Counted from the stretch's first letter, positions 9,090 through 18,994 are shown. The stretch: 64,000 nt of DNA from Mesorhizobium sp. C432A (GCF_030323145.1 NZ_CP100470.1:310001-374000), one strand, 5' to 3'. Translations and numbers: made by a program. Notes: generated from the sequence alone by a model not told the origin.

Positions 9090-9404
9090 ATGCCATTGAC
9101 TGCGGTTTTCATTCTTGCGTCCATGGCTGCTCCTTTTGGCAATGGTCAACTGGAGCCCTATGTGCGGCAACTTTGCCAGGCCGCCGCTGGGAATGCCTTG
9201 CCCGCGAACGTCTCGTCGACCGCTGCATTGCAGTCAGCGGCCGTTTGCTTCTTTGTCTATTCCGATATGCCTTCTGCCGAGCAGCCCGCCAAAAACTGCA
9301 ATGCAGTCGTAGCGGCGCTTGCGCCTTCCGACCACGAGATTGCCATGGACGTTTGCGAGGCAGCAGGCGAGCTGACAAGAAATTGGGCCAATGGCCGTTT
9401 CTAA
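9090..9404 (+). CDS. Small predicted secreted protein, unknown
   Basis: 104 residues from an ATG preceded by GCGAGG. The N-terminus MPLTAVFILASMAAPFGNGQ looks like a short signal peptide. The rest contains four cysteines (QLCQAA, AVCFFVY, NCNAV, DVCEAAG), compatible with two disulfides in the periplasm. No known family recognised. The frame is open upstream to 9012, but those codons do not look like a secreted N-terminus. Convergent with the MATE gene, three bases apart. Confidence 0.6.
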   Translation: MPLTAVFILASMAAPFGNGQLEPYVRQLCQAAAGNALPANVSSTAALQSAAVCFFVYSDMPSAEQPAKNCNAVVAALAPSDHEIAMDVCEAAGELTRNWANGRF

Positions 9405-9407
9405 GCG

Positions 9408-10808
9408 CTAAAACGCCGTGCGCAACCGGAGCCGCAGGATGGCCAGCAGGCTGAAGCCGCGCACCAGCAGGAAGACGTGCAGCGCCGCCCACAGGCCGTG
9501 ATTGCCGAGAGACGGCGCCAAGCTGAACAATGCGGCGCTGAAGGCCAGGAACGACACCAGCATCATGTTGCGCATCTCGCGCGACCAGGTAGCGCCGATG
9601 AAGACGCCGTCCATCTGGAAGGCCAGCACGCCGCTCAGCGGTGTCAGTGCCGCCCACGGCAGATAGATGTCGGCAACAGCACGAACATCCGGCGACGTGG
9701 TGATCAACGAAATCAGGCCGGCGCCGCCGAGCCAGAAGATCAGCGTGGCGGTTCCGGCGAGGCCGAACCCCCAGAATAAGGTCAGACGTACCGCCCGGCG
9801 GAACGCCGTCTCGGCACGTGCGCCGATCGCGCGTCCCGCCAACTGTTCGGCCGCGGTGGCGAAACCGTCGAGAAAATAGCCGGCGACGAGGAAGAAGTTC
9901 ATCAGCACGGCATTGGCGGCCAGCGTCAGCGTGCCGAACTGCGCGCCCTGGCGGGTGAACAGCGCGAAAGCGGCGAGCAGCGAGAACGAGCGGATCATGA
10001 TATCGCGGTTGAGCGACAGCATGCGCAGGAAAGCGGGCATGTCGAGCAGGCGATGCCGCGGCAGGCGGGGTGCGGCCCGGAAGCGCCAGACAACGATGGC
10101 GAGACCCAGCAGCATGGCCAGACATTCGCCGGTGACGGTCGCCCAGGCCACGCCGGCGACGCCCCAGCCAAGCTTCAGGCCGAGCAGGATGCAAAGCACG
10201 ATGTTGATGCCGTTGAGCACCGCCTGCAGCATCAGCCCAAGCCCGCCCTCGCCGCGTCCAAGGACATAGCCGAGGATGGCGTAGTTGATCAGCGTGAAGG
10301 GGGCGGCGAGCATTCTGATGTGGATATAGACGCCCATCGCCTCGCCGACGCGCGCTTCGCCGCCGATGAATTTCTGGCCGGCGATGGCAATCAGCGGCGC
10401 AAGGACGACAAGCACGATGCCGGCGGCGACCGCGATCAGCACGGCGCGCCAGAACACCGCCTGCTCCTCCAGTTCGTCGCCGCGCCCAAACGCCTGGGCG
10501 ACGAGGCCGGTGGTACCGGAGCGCAGGAAATTGAAGGTGCTGAAGACCACGTCGAAGACCAGCGCCCCGGCCGCCAGGCCGCCGAGCAGGGCGGCATCGC
10601 CGAACTGCCCGACCACCGCCGTGTCGACGATGCCGAGCAGCGGCGTCGTCAGATAGGCGAGCGTCATCGGCACGGCGATGGCGAGCACCGAACGGTTGGT
10701 GACGGCGAAGGGTCTCGCGTCGGCTGGGATTGCACCCGTGTCCAGGGGACTGCTGCCTTGCTGATTGCGGCTTGATCGAACAGCCGATGTGCCCCATTTT
10801 CCGGCCAC
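9408..10808 (-). CDS. MATE family efflux transporter (DinF-like)
   Basis: About 466 residues with 12 predicted membrane segments in two homologous halves, as in the multidrug and toxic compound extrusion family of cation-coupled exporters. Features include VLAIAVPMTLAYLTTPLLGI, DTAVVGQFGDAALLGGLAAG and, in the second half, GYFLDGFATAAEQLAGRAIG and QMDGVFIGAT, which fit the DinF/VmrA branch. The start is uncertain. A GTG at 10808 is used here, but the first ~35 residues are unlike the family and a later non-ATG start is possible. Substrate unknown. Confidence 0.88.
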   Translation of the reverse strand: MAGKWGTSAVRSSRNQQGSSPLDTGAIPADARPFAVTNRSVLAIAVPMTLAYLTTPLLGIVDTAVVGQFGDAALLGGLAAGALVFDVVFSTFNFLRSGTTGLVAQAFGRGDELEEQAVFWRAVLIAVAAGIVLVVLAPLIAIAGQKFIGGEARVGEAMGVYIHIRMLAAPFTLINYAILGYVLGRGEGGLGLMLQAVLNGINIVLCILLGLKLGWGVAGVAWATVTGECLAMLLGLAIVVWRFRAAPRLPRHRLLDMPAFLRMLSLNRDIMIRSFSLLAAFALFTRQGAQFGTLTLAANAVLMNFFLVAGYFLDGFATAAEQLAGRAIGARAETAFRRAVRLTLFWGFGLAGTATLIFWLGGAGLISLITTSPDVRAVADIYLPWAALTPLSGVLAFQMDGVFIGATWSREMRNMMLVSFLAFSAALFSLAPSLGNHGLWAALHVFLLVRGFSLLAILRLRLRTAF

Positions 10809-10885
10809 CGCGCAATCACTCTTGCCGTGACGGCCAACCGAAATGTTCTTCTGGCGCGAGCCCGCCGGATCCGAGTACTGGTTTT

Positions 10886-10956
10886 AAGCAATTCCTAGGG
10901 GAAGCGCTACGCGCTTCTCCCGGGAAAACCGCTGCACACTTTTCCTGGAATTGCTT
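10886..10956. repeat. Palindromic repeat, family B, full-length copy
   Basis: Perfect 8-base termini AAGCAATT and AATTGCTT enclose GAAGCGCTACGCGCTTCTCC and a CGGGAAAACCGCTGCACAC segment. It ends only five bases before the ATG of the deacetylase-like gene, so it forms that gene's immediate 5' region. A shortened copy is at 6175-6219. Confidence 0.8.
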
Positions 10957-10961
10957 TAGCC

Positions 10962-11864
10962 ATGCCCCTGCAGATCGTCCATCATCCCGACTACGATGCC
11001 GGCTTCGCCGTCAATCATCGCTTTCCGATGAGCAAATATCCGGTGCTGATGCAGGCCTTGCATATCAGGGGTCTGATCCATGCGGGGGCGCTGTCGATGC
11101 CCGAGCCGGCGCCGGCCTCCTGGCTGAAGCTCGCCCATGCGGCTGATTATGTCGACCAGGTCATCACGTGTTCAGTGCCTGAAAAGATCGAGCGCGAGAT
11201 CGGCTTTCCCGTGGGACCGCGCGTTTCGCTCAGGGCGCAACTCGCCGCCGGCGGCACGGTGCTGGCGGCGCGACTGGCGCTTATCGATGGCATTGCCTGC
11301 AACAGCGCCGGCGGCAGCCACCATGCGCGGCGCGCGCAAGGCGCGGGCTTCTGCACCTTCAACGATGTTGCCGTCGCTTCGCTGGTGCTGCTAGCCGAAG
11401 ACGCGGTGAAAAACATCCTGATCGTCGATCTCGATGTGCATCAGGGCGACGGCACCGCGGACATCCTGAAAGACGAGCCACGCGCGTTCACCTTTTCCAT
11501 GCATGGCGAGCGCAATTATCCGGTGCGCAAGATTGCCTCCGATCTCGACGTTGCGCTGCCGGACGGCACCGGCGATGGCGCCTATCTCGAACGGCTGGGT
11601 GTCCTCCTGCCGGAGCTCTCGGCCAAGGCGCACTGGGACATCGTCTTCTACAATGCCGGTGTCGACGTGCATGCCGAGGACCGGCTCGGCCGGCTATCGC
11701 TCAGCGATGACGGCGTGCGTGCCCGCGACGCCATGGTGATCGGTCATTTCCGCGCGCTGGGCATCCCGGTCTGCGGTGTCATCGGCGGCGGCTATTCGAC
11801 CGATGTCGCAGCGCTCGCGGCGCGCCACGCCATCCTGTTCGAGGTGGCGTCGGAGTTTGCCTGA
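10962..11864 (+). CDS. Histone deacetylase superfamily hydrolase (AcuC/HDAC-like)
   Basis: 300 residues of the arginase/deacetylase fold. Catalytic histidines are in GGSHHARRAQGAGFC, zinc ligands in IVDLDVHQGDGTA, and a further metal/substrate aspartate in YNAGVDVHAED; the glycine-rich GGGYS segment near the end matches the active-site tyrosine loop. Bacterial members remove acetyl groups from protein lysines, polyamines or small molecules; which applies here is not readable. Start ATG lies directly after a family B repeat, and the Shine-Dalgarno is poor. Monocistronic by context. Confidence 0.88.
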   Translation: MPLQIVHHPDYDAGFAVNHRFPMSKYPVLMQALHIRGLIHAGALSMPEPAPASWLKLAHAADYVDQVITCSVPEKIEREIGFPVGPRVSLRAQLAAGGTVLAARLALIDGIACNSAGGSHHARRAQGAGFCTFNDVAVASLVLLAEDAVKNILIVDLDVHQGDGTADILKDEPRAFTFSMHGERNYPVRKIASDLDVALPDGTGDGAYLERLGVLLPELSAKAHWDIVFYNAGVDVHAEDRLGRLSLSDDGVRARDAMVIGHFRALGIPVCGVIGGGYSTDVAALAARHAILFEVASEFA

Positions 11865-11878
11865 GTGGCCTTTGGTTT

Positions 11879-11926
11879 GAGCACAATCTTTTCCGAAAAC
11901 CGGTTTCCACTTTTCGGGATCGTGGT
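11879..11926. repeat. Palindromic repeat, family C, copy 1
   Basis: The central complementary pair TCTTTTCCGAAAACC and GGTTTCCACTTTTCGGGA gives an imperfect stem. It resembles the copy at 40339-40386. It lies between the convergent deacetylase-like gene and the small membrane protein gene, where it could stop or protect both transcripts. Confidence 0.75.
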
Positions 11927-11931
11927 CCGCT

Positions 11932-12195
11932 TCACTTCCGGTAGTTCGCGAGCCTGAGCAGGATGAACACCGGCACGACGATCGCGGCGCCGAGCAGGAT
12001 ATAGCCCAAGAAGCGATAGACCGCGTTGAAGCCGAGGTTCCAAAGATCGATGAAGAAACCCTGGATGCGGTAGAAGACGTCCATCGGCGTCCAGCCGAAC
12101 GCATTCATGACCAGGCCGACCAGGAACGACACGACCAGCAGCTTGACGATCACCCTGACGGGCGAGTCACCGAGAAAGCGCGTCACTGTGGACAA
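11932..12195 (-). CDS. Small inner-membrane protein (DUF6460-like)
   Basis: 87 residues with two hydrophobic segments (VIVKLLVVSFLVGLVMNAFG and YILLGAAIVVPVFILLRLA) joined by the conserved-looking loop WTPMDVFYRIQGFFIDLWNL. A TTG start at 12195 is preferred because GGAGG sits 8 bases upstream; a GTG three codons later is an alternative. No ATG is available near the family-like N-terminus STVTRFLGDSPVRVIVK. The function of the family is unknown. Confidence 0.75.
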   Translation of the reverse strand: MSTVTRFLGDSPVRVIVKLLVVSFLVGLVMNAFGWTPMDVFYRIQGFFIDLWNLGFNAVYRFLGYILLGAAIVVPVFILLRLANYRK

Positions 12196-12378
12196 GGGGC
12201 CTGCCTCCAAATTCGGGTGCCCCGGATTTGGGGGTACAGGGGCACGAATACGCACTTGCTGCGCCCGCATCAAGGCAGGCGGACTGGCGCAATCGGTCGG
12301 GGTTTCCAACAGCCGTTTCCGAAGAGCTGTCCAAGGCGATTGCCCGAAGCACGCCCGTCATGATATCGAGGAGCCGAC

Positions 12379-12452
12379 GCGGGTATGATGTAATGGTAGC
12401 TTGTCAGCTTCCCAAGCTGAACGCGAGGGTTCGATTCCCTCTACCCGCTCCA
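12379..12452 (+). tRNA. tRNA-Gly (anticodon CCC)
   Basis: Acceptor arms GCGGGTA and TACCCGC pair fully. The anticodon stem TCAGC/GCTGA encloses loop TTCCCAA, which gives anticodon CCC. The T arm GAGGG-TTCGATT-CCCTC is canonical. The discriminator base is T and CCA is encoded (12450-12452). The tRNA ends four bases before the stop of the convergent gbpR-like gene. Confidence 0.96.
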
Positions 12453-12456
12453 GTTC

Positions 12457-13485
12457 CTATCCCACTTCCCGCAAGATAAAATCGTGCAGCATCTTGGCCG
12501 CCGGCGACAAGACTCGGTTCTTCACCGTGATCAGGCTGTAGGGCCGGACCTCGATGTCGAACTCGGTCTGGACGACGTCGATGGCGCCGGCGAGACCGTC
12601 GGGGTTCTGGATGAATTTTGCCACCTGGATCGACACCGGGGCGATGGCGTCGGACTGCGCCACCATGACCAGGGTGAGCAGCAGCGACGAGGTGTTGAGG
12701 ATGCGGTCCGGCAGGGCGATGTTGCGGTTCAGGAAATTGCTCTCCATCGCCTGGCGCAGCGGCGACCCGCCCGACTGGAACACCCAGTCGAAGGCGGCGG
12801 TGTCCTCCAGCCGCACCGCCCTCCCATTGTTAAGAGGATGGCCATTGCTCAGCGGGTGGCCGCGACGCACGATCAGGCAGGCCTTCTCGACGCCGATGAC
12901 GCGCGATTCGAACAGCCGCGGATTGAGGTCTTCGGGAACACGGGCGATGATGAAATCATGGCGCGTGGCGATCAGTTCGCGCGCCAGCACATTCGACGTC
13001 TCGACCTGCATGGTAATCTCGATGCGCGGATAAAGGCGGCGTATCTCGCGGATCGCCGGGACCGCCAGTTCGATCGCCGGCGCCGTCACCGCGCCAAGGA
13101 ACACCGAGCCGCCCTTGCCGGCCTTGAGCTCCGATATTTCGCGGTCGGCCTCGCGCATTTCGAGCAGGATCGAGCGCGCGCGCCGGGCCAGCGCCTTGCC
13201 GTAAGGGGTGAGCGTGATGCCGCGCGGCAGCCTTTCGCACAGCTTGACCTCGAGCACCGCTTCCATCTCGGAAATCATGCGCGAGGCCGCCGGCTGCGAG
13301 ATGTTCATCACCTGGGCGGCCGCGCTCACCCGACCGTGATCGTCCAGCGCTGCGATCATGCGCATGTGACGCAGGCTCAAGCCACTGCGCAGAAGTGTCT
13401 CGCCATCGCCCGGCAATTCATCGTAACCGCTTGAAATTCCCTGAGGACCTCGTAAAGCCGCCATGCCTTTTCCCGCTTCCGCCAC
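12457..13485 (-). CDS. gbpR: LysR-type regulator, GbpR-like (sugar uptake locus)
   Basis: 342 residues. The winged HTH is at ~37-95 (RHMRMIAALDDHGRVSAAAQ, SQPAASRMISEMEAVLEVKL), followed by a LysR substrate-binding domain. It is divergent from chvE-gguABC, the same arrangement as GbpR in Agrobacterium, which controls the ChvE sugar-binding protein gene in response to sugars. That homology and position give the symbol. A short insertion-like repeat GHPLSNGHPLNNG is visible in the effector domain. The first ~30 residues are poorly conserved, so a start nearer 13400 is possible. Confidence 0.85.
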   Translation of the reverse strand: MAEAGKGMAALRGPQGISSGYDELPGDGETLLRSGLSLRHMRMIAALDDHGRVSAAAQVMNISQPAASRMISEMEAVLEVKLCERLPRGITLTPYGKALARRARSILLEMREADREISELKAGKGGSVFLGAVTAPAIELAVPAIREIRRLYPRIEITMQVETSNVLARELIATRHDFIIARVPEDLNPRLFESRVIGVEKACLIVRRGHPLSNGHPLNNGRAVRLEDTAAFDWVFQSGGSPLRQAMESNFLNRNIALPDRILNTSSLLLTLVMVAQSDAIAPVSIQVAKFIQNPDGLAGAIDVVQTEFDIEVRPYSLITVKNRVLSPAAKMLHDFILREVG

Positions 13486-13589
13486 TGTTCCAGCCCGGTC
13501 TCGTCATATACCGGTTTTGGTATAGCAACCACCGAAGATCGCATTTGACAGTTATGGCAAAGGGTCACACTTTCGCGCGTCCTCAAGAC

Positions 13590-13618
13590 TTGACGGTCGA
13601 TGACGAGCAAAATCGTAT
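13590..13618 (+). promoter_or_regulatory. Candidate sigma-70 promoter of chvE
   Basis: TTGACG (13590-13595), 17 bases, then TCGTAT (13613-13618). The -35 box and spacing are good and the -10 box is weak. It would give a leader of ~130 bases before the chvE GTG. It lies in the 272-bp space between gbpR and chvE, where a LysR regulator would act. Confidence 0.45.
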
Positions 13619-13757
13619 CGATTTAAATCAAGACTGAGGGCCGATTGGGAGGATACCGGAGATCGATTATGACGGCGGCGGCGCTTTGGCGCATCCGCCC
13701 GACTGCGCGGCCCGCGAAGCCCCGAGGTGTCGCGTCCATCAACCAGGGAGAGTTTAC

Positions 13758-14828
13758 GTGAAAATTATCAAGACACTGGCCGCCGTCGCGGCCCTTGGCA
13801 TCGCTGCCATGACCTACTCGGCGCATGCAGCCGACAAGGGTCTTGTCGGCGTGCTGATGCCGACCAAGACCTCGCAGCGCTGGATCAATGACGGCGATGC
13901 CGTCAAGTCCCAGCTCGAAGCTCTCGGCTACACGGTCGACCTGCAGTACGCGCAGGACGACATCCCCAACCAGCTCAGCCAGCTGGAAAACGAAATCACC
14001 AAGGGCCCGAAGGCGCTGATCATCGCTTCGATCGACGGCACGACCCTGTCGGACGCGCTGCAGAAGGCCGCTGACGCCGGCGTCGTCGTCGTCGCCTATG
14101 ACCGCCTGATCAAGAAGACCGCCAATGTCGATTACTACACCACCTTCGACAATTTCGGCGTCGGCGTGATCCAGGCGAACTCGCTGGTCAAGGGCCTCAA
14201 GGAGCGCTTCCCGAACACCAAGCCGTGGAACGTCGAACTGTTCGGCGGCTCGCCGGACGACAACAACGCCTTCTTCTTCTACAACGGCGCAATCTCGGTG
14301 CTGCAGCCGCTGATCGATGACGGCTCGATCAAGATCAAGTCCGGCCAGACCGGCATGGACAAGGTCGGCACGCTGCGCTGGCTCGCCGCCACCGCCCAGG
14401 CGCGCATGGACAACCTTCTGTCGGCCAACTACTCGGACGGCAGCCGCGTCGATGGCGTTCTTTCGCCCTATGACGGCCTGTCGCGCGGCATCACCGCTTC
14501 GCTGCGCGCCGTCGGTTACGGCACCGACGCCCAGCCGTGGCCGATCGTGACCGGCCAGGACGCCGAGACTGCTTCGGTCAAGCTGATCATCACGGGCGAG
14601 CAATACTCGACCGTGTTCAAGGACACCCGCGAACTGGCCAAGGCCACCGTCGAACTCGTCGACAAGGTGCTCTCGGGCGGCAAGCCGGACGGCCTCGATG
14701 AAAAGACCTACAATAACGACGTCAAGGTCGTTCCCTCGATCCTTTTGACGCCGCATGAGGTCGACAAGTCGAACTACCAGGCACTGGTCGTCGACTCCGG
14801 CTACATCAAGGCCGACGAACTGAAGTAA
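13758..14828 (+). CDS. chvE: Periplasmic multiple-monosaccharide binding protein ChvE
   Basis: 356 residues. The signal peptide ends at AHA|AD (residue ~23). The mature protein is a type I periplasmic binding protein of the ribose/xylose group ([66 protein letters not shown]). It binds aldoses for the GguAB transporter. In Agrobacterium ChvE also presents sugars to the VirA sensor; no vir genes are here, so only the transport role is inferred. GTG start with AGGGAGAG upstream; longer frames to 13686 lack a signal sequence. Confidence 0.95.
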   Translation: MKIIKTLAAVAALGIAAMTYSAHAADKGLVGVLMPTKTSQRWINDGDAVKSQLEALGYTVDLQYAQDDIPNQLSQLENEITKGPKALIIASIDGTTLSDALQKAADAGVVVVAYDRLIKKTANVDYYTTFDNFGVGVIQANSLVKGLKERFPNTKPWNVELFGGSPDDNNAFFFYNGAISVLQPLIDDGSIKIKSGQTGMDKVGTLRWLAATAQARMDNLLSANYSDGSRVDGVLSPYDGLSRGITASLRAVGYGTDAQPWPIVTGQDAETASVKLIITGEQYSTVFKDTRELAKATVELVDKVLSGGKPDGLDEKTYNNDVKVVPSILLTPHEVDKSNYQALVVDSGYIKADELK

Positions 14829-14844
14829 TCCGTTTATAAAGACA

Positions 14845-14869
14845 GGGGTCCTGCGCGACGCAGGACCCC
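14845..14869 (+). terminator. Hairpin terminator between chvE and gguA
   Basis: GGGGTCCTGCG, loop CGA and CGCAGGACCCC form a perfect 11-bp stem 16 bases after the chvE stop, followed by only a short T run. A partial terminator here would keep the binding protein far more abundant than the transporter, as is common in ABC import operons. Confidence 0.8.
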
Positions 14870-14920
14870 TTTCCGTTCACAAGCGACCCCGGTATTGTTT
14901 CTACCGGACTTTATTTCCGT

Positions 14921-14963
14921 GCATGTCGTTGTCTCAAACCGCAAGCACTTTTGAGCGACATGC
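14921..14963. repeat. Palindromic repeat, family A, copy 2
   Basis: GCATGTCGTTGTCTCAAACC ... GCACTTTTGAGCGACATGC, with complementary ends GCATGTCG and CGACATGC. It lies in the chvE-gguA spacer and ends just before the AGGAGGA of gguA, so a folded transcript could affect gguA translation or mRNA stability. Confidence 0.85.
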
Positions 14964-14983
14964 AACAGGAGGAGCTTGCCCTG

Positions 14984-16513
14984 ATGACGACGATTTTGGA
15001 GATGCGCGACATCACCAAGACGTTCCCCGGCGTGAAGGCGCTGTCGAACGTCAACCTCAGCGTCGAAGAAGGCGAGATCCACGCCGTGGTTGGCGAGAAC
15101 GGCGCCGGCAAGTCGACGCTGATGAAGGTTCTGTCGGGCGTCTATCCCGCCGGCACATATGACGGCCAGATCATTTTTCAGGGTCAGGAATGCCAGTTCA
15201 AAGGTATCCATGACAGCGAACACAAGGGCATCGTCATCATCCACCAGGAGCTAGCGCTGGTGCCGATGCTGTCGATCACCGAAAATATCTTCCTCGGCAA
15301 CGAAAACGCCCGATACGGCGTCATCGACTGGGATGCCAACGAGGCGCGCACCGCTGCCCTGTTGAAGAAGGTGGGCCTCAAGGAGGACCCCAAGACACTG
15401 ATCACCAATATCGGCGTCGGCAAGCAGCAGCTGGTCGAGATCGCCAAGGCGCTGAGCAAGGACGTCAAGCTTTTGATCCTCGATGAGCCGACCGCGTCGC
15501 TCAGCGAGAAAGACAGCCAGGCGCTGCTCGATCTTCTGCTCGAATTCAAGCGACAAGGCATGACCTCGATCCTGATCTCGCACAAGCTCAACGAGATCAA
15601 CCGGGTCGCCGACAAGGTAACCGTCATCCGTGACGGGCGCACCATCGAGACGCTGGCCAAGAAGGATATCTCCGAAGACCGCATCATCACCTCGATGGTC
15701 GGCCGTTCGCTCGACGACCGCTATCCGCCGCGCGAGCCCAAGATCGGCGAAGTCGTGTTCGAGGTGAAAAACTGGTCGGTCTATCACCCGCTCCATGCCG
15801 AGCGGCAGGTGATCAAGGGCATCGACATCAATGTGCGCAAGGGCGAGGTGGTCGGCATCGCCGGGCTGATGGGCGCCGGCCGCACCGAATTCGCCATGAG
15901 CCTGTTCGGCCGCTCCTATGGCCGCCGCATCACCGGCGAAGTGCTGCTCAAGGGCAAGCCGGTCGATGTCTCCTCGGTAAGCAAGGCGGTCCAACACGGC
16001 ATCGCCTATGTCACCGAGGACCGCAAGACCTACGGCCTGAACCTCATCGATCATATCAAGCATAACATTACGCTGGCCAATCTCGACGGCGTGTCGCGCC
16101 ACAGCGTGATCGACGACATGCGCGAACTTGCGGTCGCCAACGACTATCGCAAGAAGACCAATATCCGTGCGTCAAGCGTCTATCAGATGACCGGCAATCT
16201 TTCCGGCGGCAACCAGCAGAAGGTGGTGCTGTCGAAATGGCTGTTTGCCGATCCTGACGTGCTGATCCTCGACGAGCCGACACGCGGCATCGATGTCGGC
16301 GCCAAGTATGAAATCTACACGATCATCGCGCGCCTTGCCTCGGAGGGTAAGGCGATCGTGGTCATCTCGTCGGAAATGCCGGAATTGCTGGGGATTACCG
16401 ACCGCATCTACGTCATGAACGAAGGGCGCATGGTGGGAGAAATGCCGGCGGCGGAAGCAAGCCAGGAAAAGATAATGCGCGCCATCGTCCGGGGAGAAGG
16501 AAAAGCAGCATGA
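14984..16513 (+). CDS. gguA: Monosaccharide ABC transporter ATPase GguA
   Basis: 509 residues with two tandem ABC ATPase domains, as in AraG/XylG/MglA. The first Walker A is GENGAGKST (37-45) with Walker [11 protein letters not shown]; the second domain has signature [10 protein letters not shown] (~406) and [11 protein letters not shown]. The second half has no intact Walker A at the usual place ([10 protein letters not shown]), as is normal in this family. ATG at 14984 has AGGAGGA 10 bases upstream; the open frame from 14951 runs through a repeat. Stop overlaps the gguB start (ATGA). Confidence 0.95.
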   Translation: MTTILEMRDITKTFPGVKALSNVNLSVEEGEIHAVVGENGAGKSTLMKVLSGVYPAGTYDGQIIFQGQECQFKGIHDSEHKGIVIIHQELALVPMLSITENIFLGNENARYGVIDWDANEARTAALLKKVGLKEDPKTLITNIGVGKQQLVEIAKALSKDVKLLILDEPTASLSEKDSQALLDLLLEFKRQGMTSILISHKLNEINRVADKVTVIRDGRTIETLAKKDISEDRIITSMVGRSLDDRYPPREPKIGEVVFEVKNWSVYHPLHAERQVIKGIDINVRKGEVVGIAGLMGAGRTEFAMSLFGRSYGRRITGEVLLKGKPVDVSSVSKAVQHGIAYVTEDRKTYGLNLIDHIKHNITLANLDGVSRHSVIDDMRELAVANDYRKKTNIRASSVYQMTGNLSGGNQQKVVLSKWLFADPDVLILDEPTRGIDVGAKYEIYTIIARLASEGKAIVVISSEMPELLGITDRIYVMNEGRMVGEMPAAEASQEKIMRAIVRGEGKAA

Positions 16514-17796
16514 GCACCGAAAGCGCCCCCGCCCCGCAGGGCAACGTCGCCGACGAACAGCGCCCGCGCATCGCCGTCTCGGCGCTGGCGACGAATTTAC
16601 GCGAATACGGACTGATCATAGCCCTGATCGTCATCATGCTGTTCTTCCAGTTCACCACGTCGGGGACGTTGTTCAAGCCGGTAAACCTCAGCAATCTGGT
16701 GCAGCAGAACTCCTTCATCATCGTGATGGCGCTGGGCATGCTGCTGGTGATCGTATCGGGCTATATCGACCTCAGCGTCGGATCGGTCGCCGGTTTCATT
16801 GGCGCGCTGGCGGCAAACATGATGGTCATCTGGCAACTCGGACCGCTGAGCAATCCCCTGGTGGTTTCGATCGTCTGCCTGGTCGCGGGTGGCCTGATCG
16901 GCGCCGCGCAAGGGTATTGGATCGCCTATCACCGGATACCGAGCTTCATTGTCACGCTGGCCGGCATGCTGATCTTCCGCGGCATTTGCCAGGCGTTGCT
17001 TGGCGGCGGCTCGTCGGTGGGTCCGCTTCCCGACGACTTCAAGATGCTCAGCTCCGGCTTCATCCCGGATGTGATCGGCCCACTGACGCTCGTCCCGCCG
17101 GTCGTGAACGCAGCCGGCAAGACCATCATGGGCAGCGGCGTGACCCTGCACATGACGACGGTCGTGCTGGGGCTGATCGCCGTGCTCGCCTATGCCTATT
17201 TCGGGGTCCGCACCCGGCGCAAACGAGAACGCCATGGTTATGAGGCCGAGCCCTTCACCCTGTTCGTCGTCAAGACGCTGGTCGCCAGCGCGCTGGCGCT
17301 GTTCCTGGTCTATGAGTTTGCCAGCTACCGCGGCCTGCCCGTGGTGCTGCTGGTCATGGGCGTGCTGATCACGCTGTTCGTCTTCGTCACCAAGCGCATG
17401 ACCATCGGGAGGCGCATCTACGCCATGGGCGGCAATCCCAAGGCGGCGCAGCTGTCGGGCATCAACACCGAGCGGCTGACGCTGATGGTGTTCATCAATA
17501 TGGGCGTGCTGTCGGCGCTTGGCGGCCTGATCATCGCGGCTCGTCTCGGCCAGGCGGTCCCGGCGGCGGGTCTCGGCTCGGAGCTCGACGTCATCGCCGC
17601 CGTGTTCATCGGCGGCGCCTCGGCGATGGGCGGCGTCGGCCAGGTCATCGGGGCGGTCGTCGGCGGCTTCATCATGGGCGTGATGAACAACGGCATGTCG
17701 ATCATGGGCGTCAATGTCGACTGGCAGCAGGTGGTCAAAGGCCTGGTGCTGCTCGGCGCCGTGATCTTCGACGTCTACAACAAGAACAAGGCCTGA
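16510..17796 (+). CDS. gguB: Monosaccharide ABC transporter permease GguB
   Basis: 428 residues with about 10-11 membrane segments of the BPD_transp_2 family ([40 protein letters not shown], the coupling-type segment [20 protein letters not shown]). A hydrophilic stretch rich in Arg/Lys ([18 protein letters not shown]) interrupts the middle, which is why it is longer than RbsC/XylH (~330-390). Translationally coupled to gguA by a 4-base overlap. Confidence 0.94.
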   Translation: MSTESAPAPQGNVADEQRPRIAVSALATNLREYGLIIALIVIMLFFQFTTSGTLFKPVNLSNLVQQNSFIIVMALGMLLVIVSGYIDLSVGSVAGFIGALAANMMVIWQLGPLSNPLVVSIVCLVAGGLIGAAQGYWIAYHRIPSFIVTLAGMLIFRGICQALLGGGSSVGPLPDDFKMLSSGFIPDVIGPLTLVPPVVNAAGKTIMGSGVTLHMTTVVLGLIAVLAYAYFGVRTRRKRERHGYEAEPFTLFVVKTLVASALALFLVYEFASYRGLPVVLLVMGVLITLFVFVTKRMTIGRRIYAMGGNPKAAQLSGINTERLTLMVFINMGVLSALGGLIIAARLGQAVPAAGLGSELDVIAAVFIGGASAMGGVGQVIGAVVGGFIMGVMNNGMSIMGVNVDWQQVVKGLVLLGAVIFDVYNKNKA

Positions 17797-17998
17797 CAAG
17801 CTTCAGGCGAGGCAAGCAGGAGGCATACGGTCGCGGTGCAGCCGGCAAATTGTCGGCATAAGAAGTCCCCCGAGGGATGGAGCTCGCGAGCGCAATCCGG
17901 ACGAAGAGTTCAACCCGTGGCGCGGCGAGGTCCGAGCCGCGCAGGTCAAGGTTTGCCAAGGGGCAACCCGGCCAAGGCACATGAGAGAGGATTTCATC

Positions 17999-18994
17999 AT
18001 GCTAATCTCCCAGATCCTCGACGACGCCGAGACCATCCGCGTCGTCGCCCGCAATGGCGGCGGCAAGACCAGGATCATCAACGGCGCCCGCAGCGTCTAT
18101 TCGCTGGCCATGGAAGCCGCGCGCACCGGAACGGGCCTCGCCGCGCTGATCGAGCGCAAGGGGTTCGGTGAAGCGATAGACCTCGACGCCGTCTACAAGA
18201 AGGGCCGGCTGGTGTCGCCGATCAACCATCCCGATCCTGCGCATCTGCATCTGACCGGCACCGGCCTGACCCATCTCGGCTCGGCGGCGACGCGCGATTC
18301 CATGCACAAGAAGCTCAGCGATGGCGGCGAGGAGCAGCTTACCGATTCCATGAAGATGTTCCGCATGGGGCTCGAAGGCGGCAAGCCGGCCAAGGGCCAG
18401 ACCGGCGTGCAGCCGGAATGGTTCTACAAGGGCAACGGCACCATGGCGGTGGCGCCGGGCGCCGCACTGATGTCGCCGGCCTTTGCGCAGGACGCCGGCG
18501 AGGAGCCGGAAATCGCCGGCATCTATGTCATCGGCGACGACGGCGCGCCGTTCCGCGTCGGCTTCACGCTGTCGAACGAGTTTTCCGATCATGTTACCGA
18601 GCGGGTGAACTATCTGTTCCTGGCACATTCCAAACTGCGCAACGCCTCGTTCGGGCCGGAAATCCTGATCGGCGACCTGCCGGCCGACGTCAGGGGCTCA
18701 TCGCGAATCTATCGCGACAGCAATTTGCTGTGGGAAAAGCCGTTCCTGTCGGGCGAAGCGAACATGTCGCACACAATCGCCAATCTCGAACATCATCACT
18801 TCAAATATTCGGCCTTCCGCCAGCCGGGCGACGTGCATGTGCACATGTTCGGCACGGCGACGCTGTCCTTTGCCGACGGCATCAAGACTCAGGCCGGCGA
18901 CGTGTTCGAGATCGAGGCCGGGGATTTCGGCCTGCCGCTGCGCAACCCGCTGGAGATCGAGCAGCCGGTGAAGGTGGCGGTGAAGGCGCTTTGA
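17999..18994 (+). CDS. gguC: GguC / AraD1-family sugar-acid dehydratase-like protein
   Basis: 331 residues of the AraD1/GguC group in the fumarylacetoacetate hydrolase-like fold (SPINHPDPAHLHLTGTGLTH, VQPEWFYKGNGTMAVAPG, EEPEIAGIYVIGDDG, YLFLAHSKLRNASFGPEIL). AraD1 relatives act on 2-keto-3-deoxy sugar acids in pentose oxidation, so a role in the fate of imported arabinose or galactose is plausible but unproven. ATG at 17999 has GAGAGAGG upstream. It lies 202 bases past gguB; I see nothing coded in that gap. Confidence 0.85.
   Translation: MLISQILDDAETIRVVARNGGGKTRIINGARSVYSLAMEAARTGTGLAALIERKGFGEAIDLDAVYKKGRLVSPINHPDPAHLHLTGTGLTHLGSAATRDSMHKKLSDGGEEQLTDSMKMFRMGLEGGKPAKGQTGVQPEWFYKGNGTMAVAPGAALMSPAFAQDAGEEPEIAGIYVIGDDGAPFRVGFTLSNEFSDHVTERVNYLFLAHSKLRNASFGPEILIGDLPADVRGSSRIYRDSNLLWEKPFLSGEANMSHTIANLEHHHFKYSAFRQPGDVHVHMFGTATLSFADGIKTQAGDVFEIEAGDFGLPLRNPLEIEQPVKVAVKAL

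Noticed and set aside
13618..13631. FNR/FixK-like box TCGAT-TTAA-ATCAA between gbpR and chvE
   Set aside because: One mismatch from consensus and placed over the presumed transcription start of a sugar operon, with no oxygen-related context; probably chance in an AT-rich stretch.
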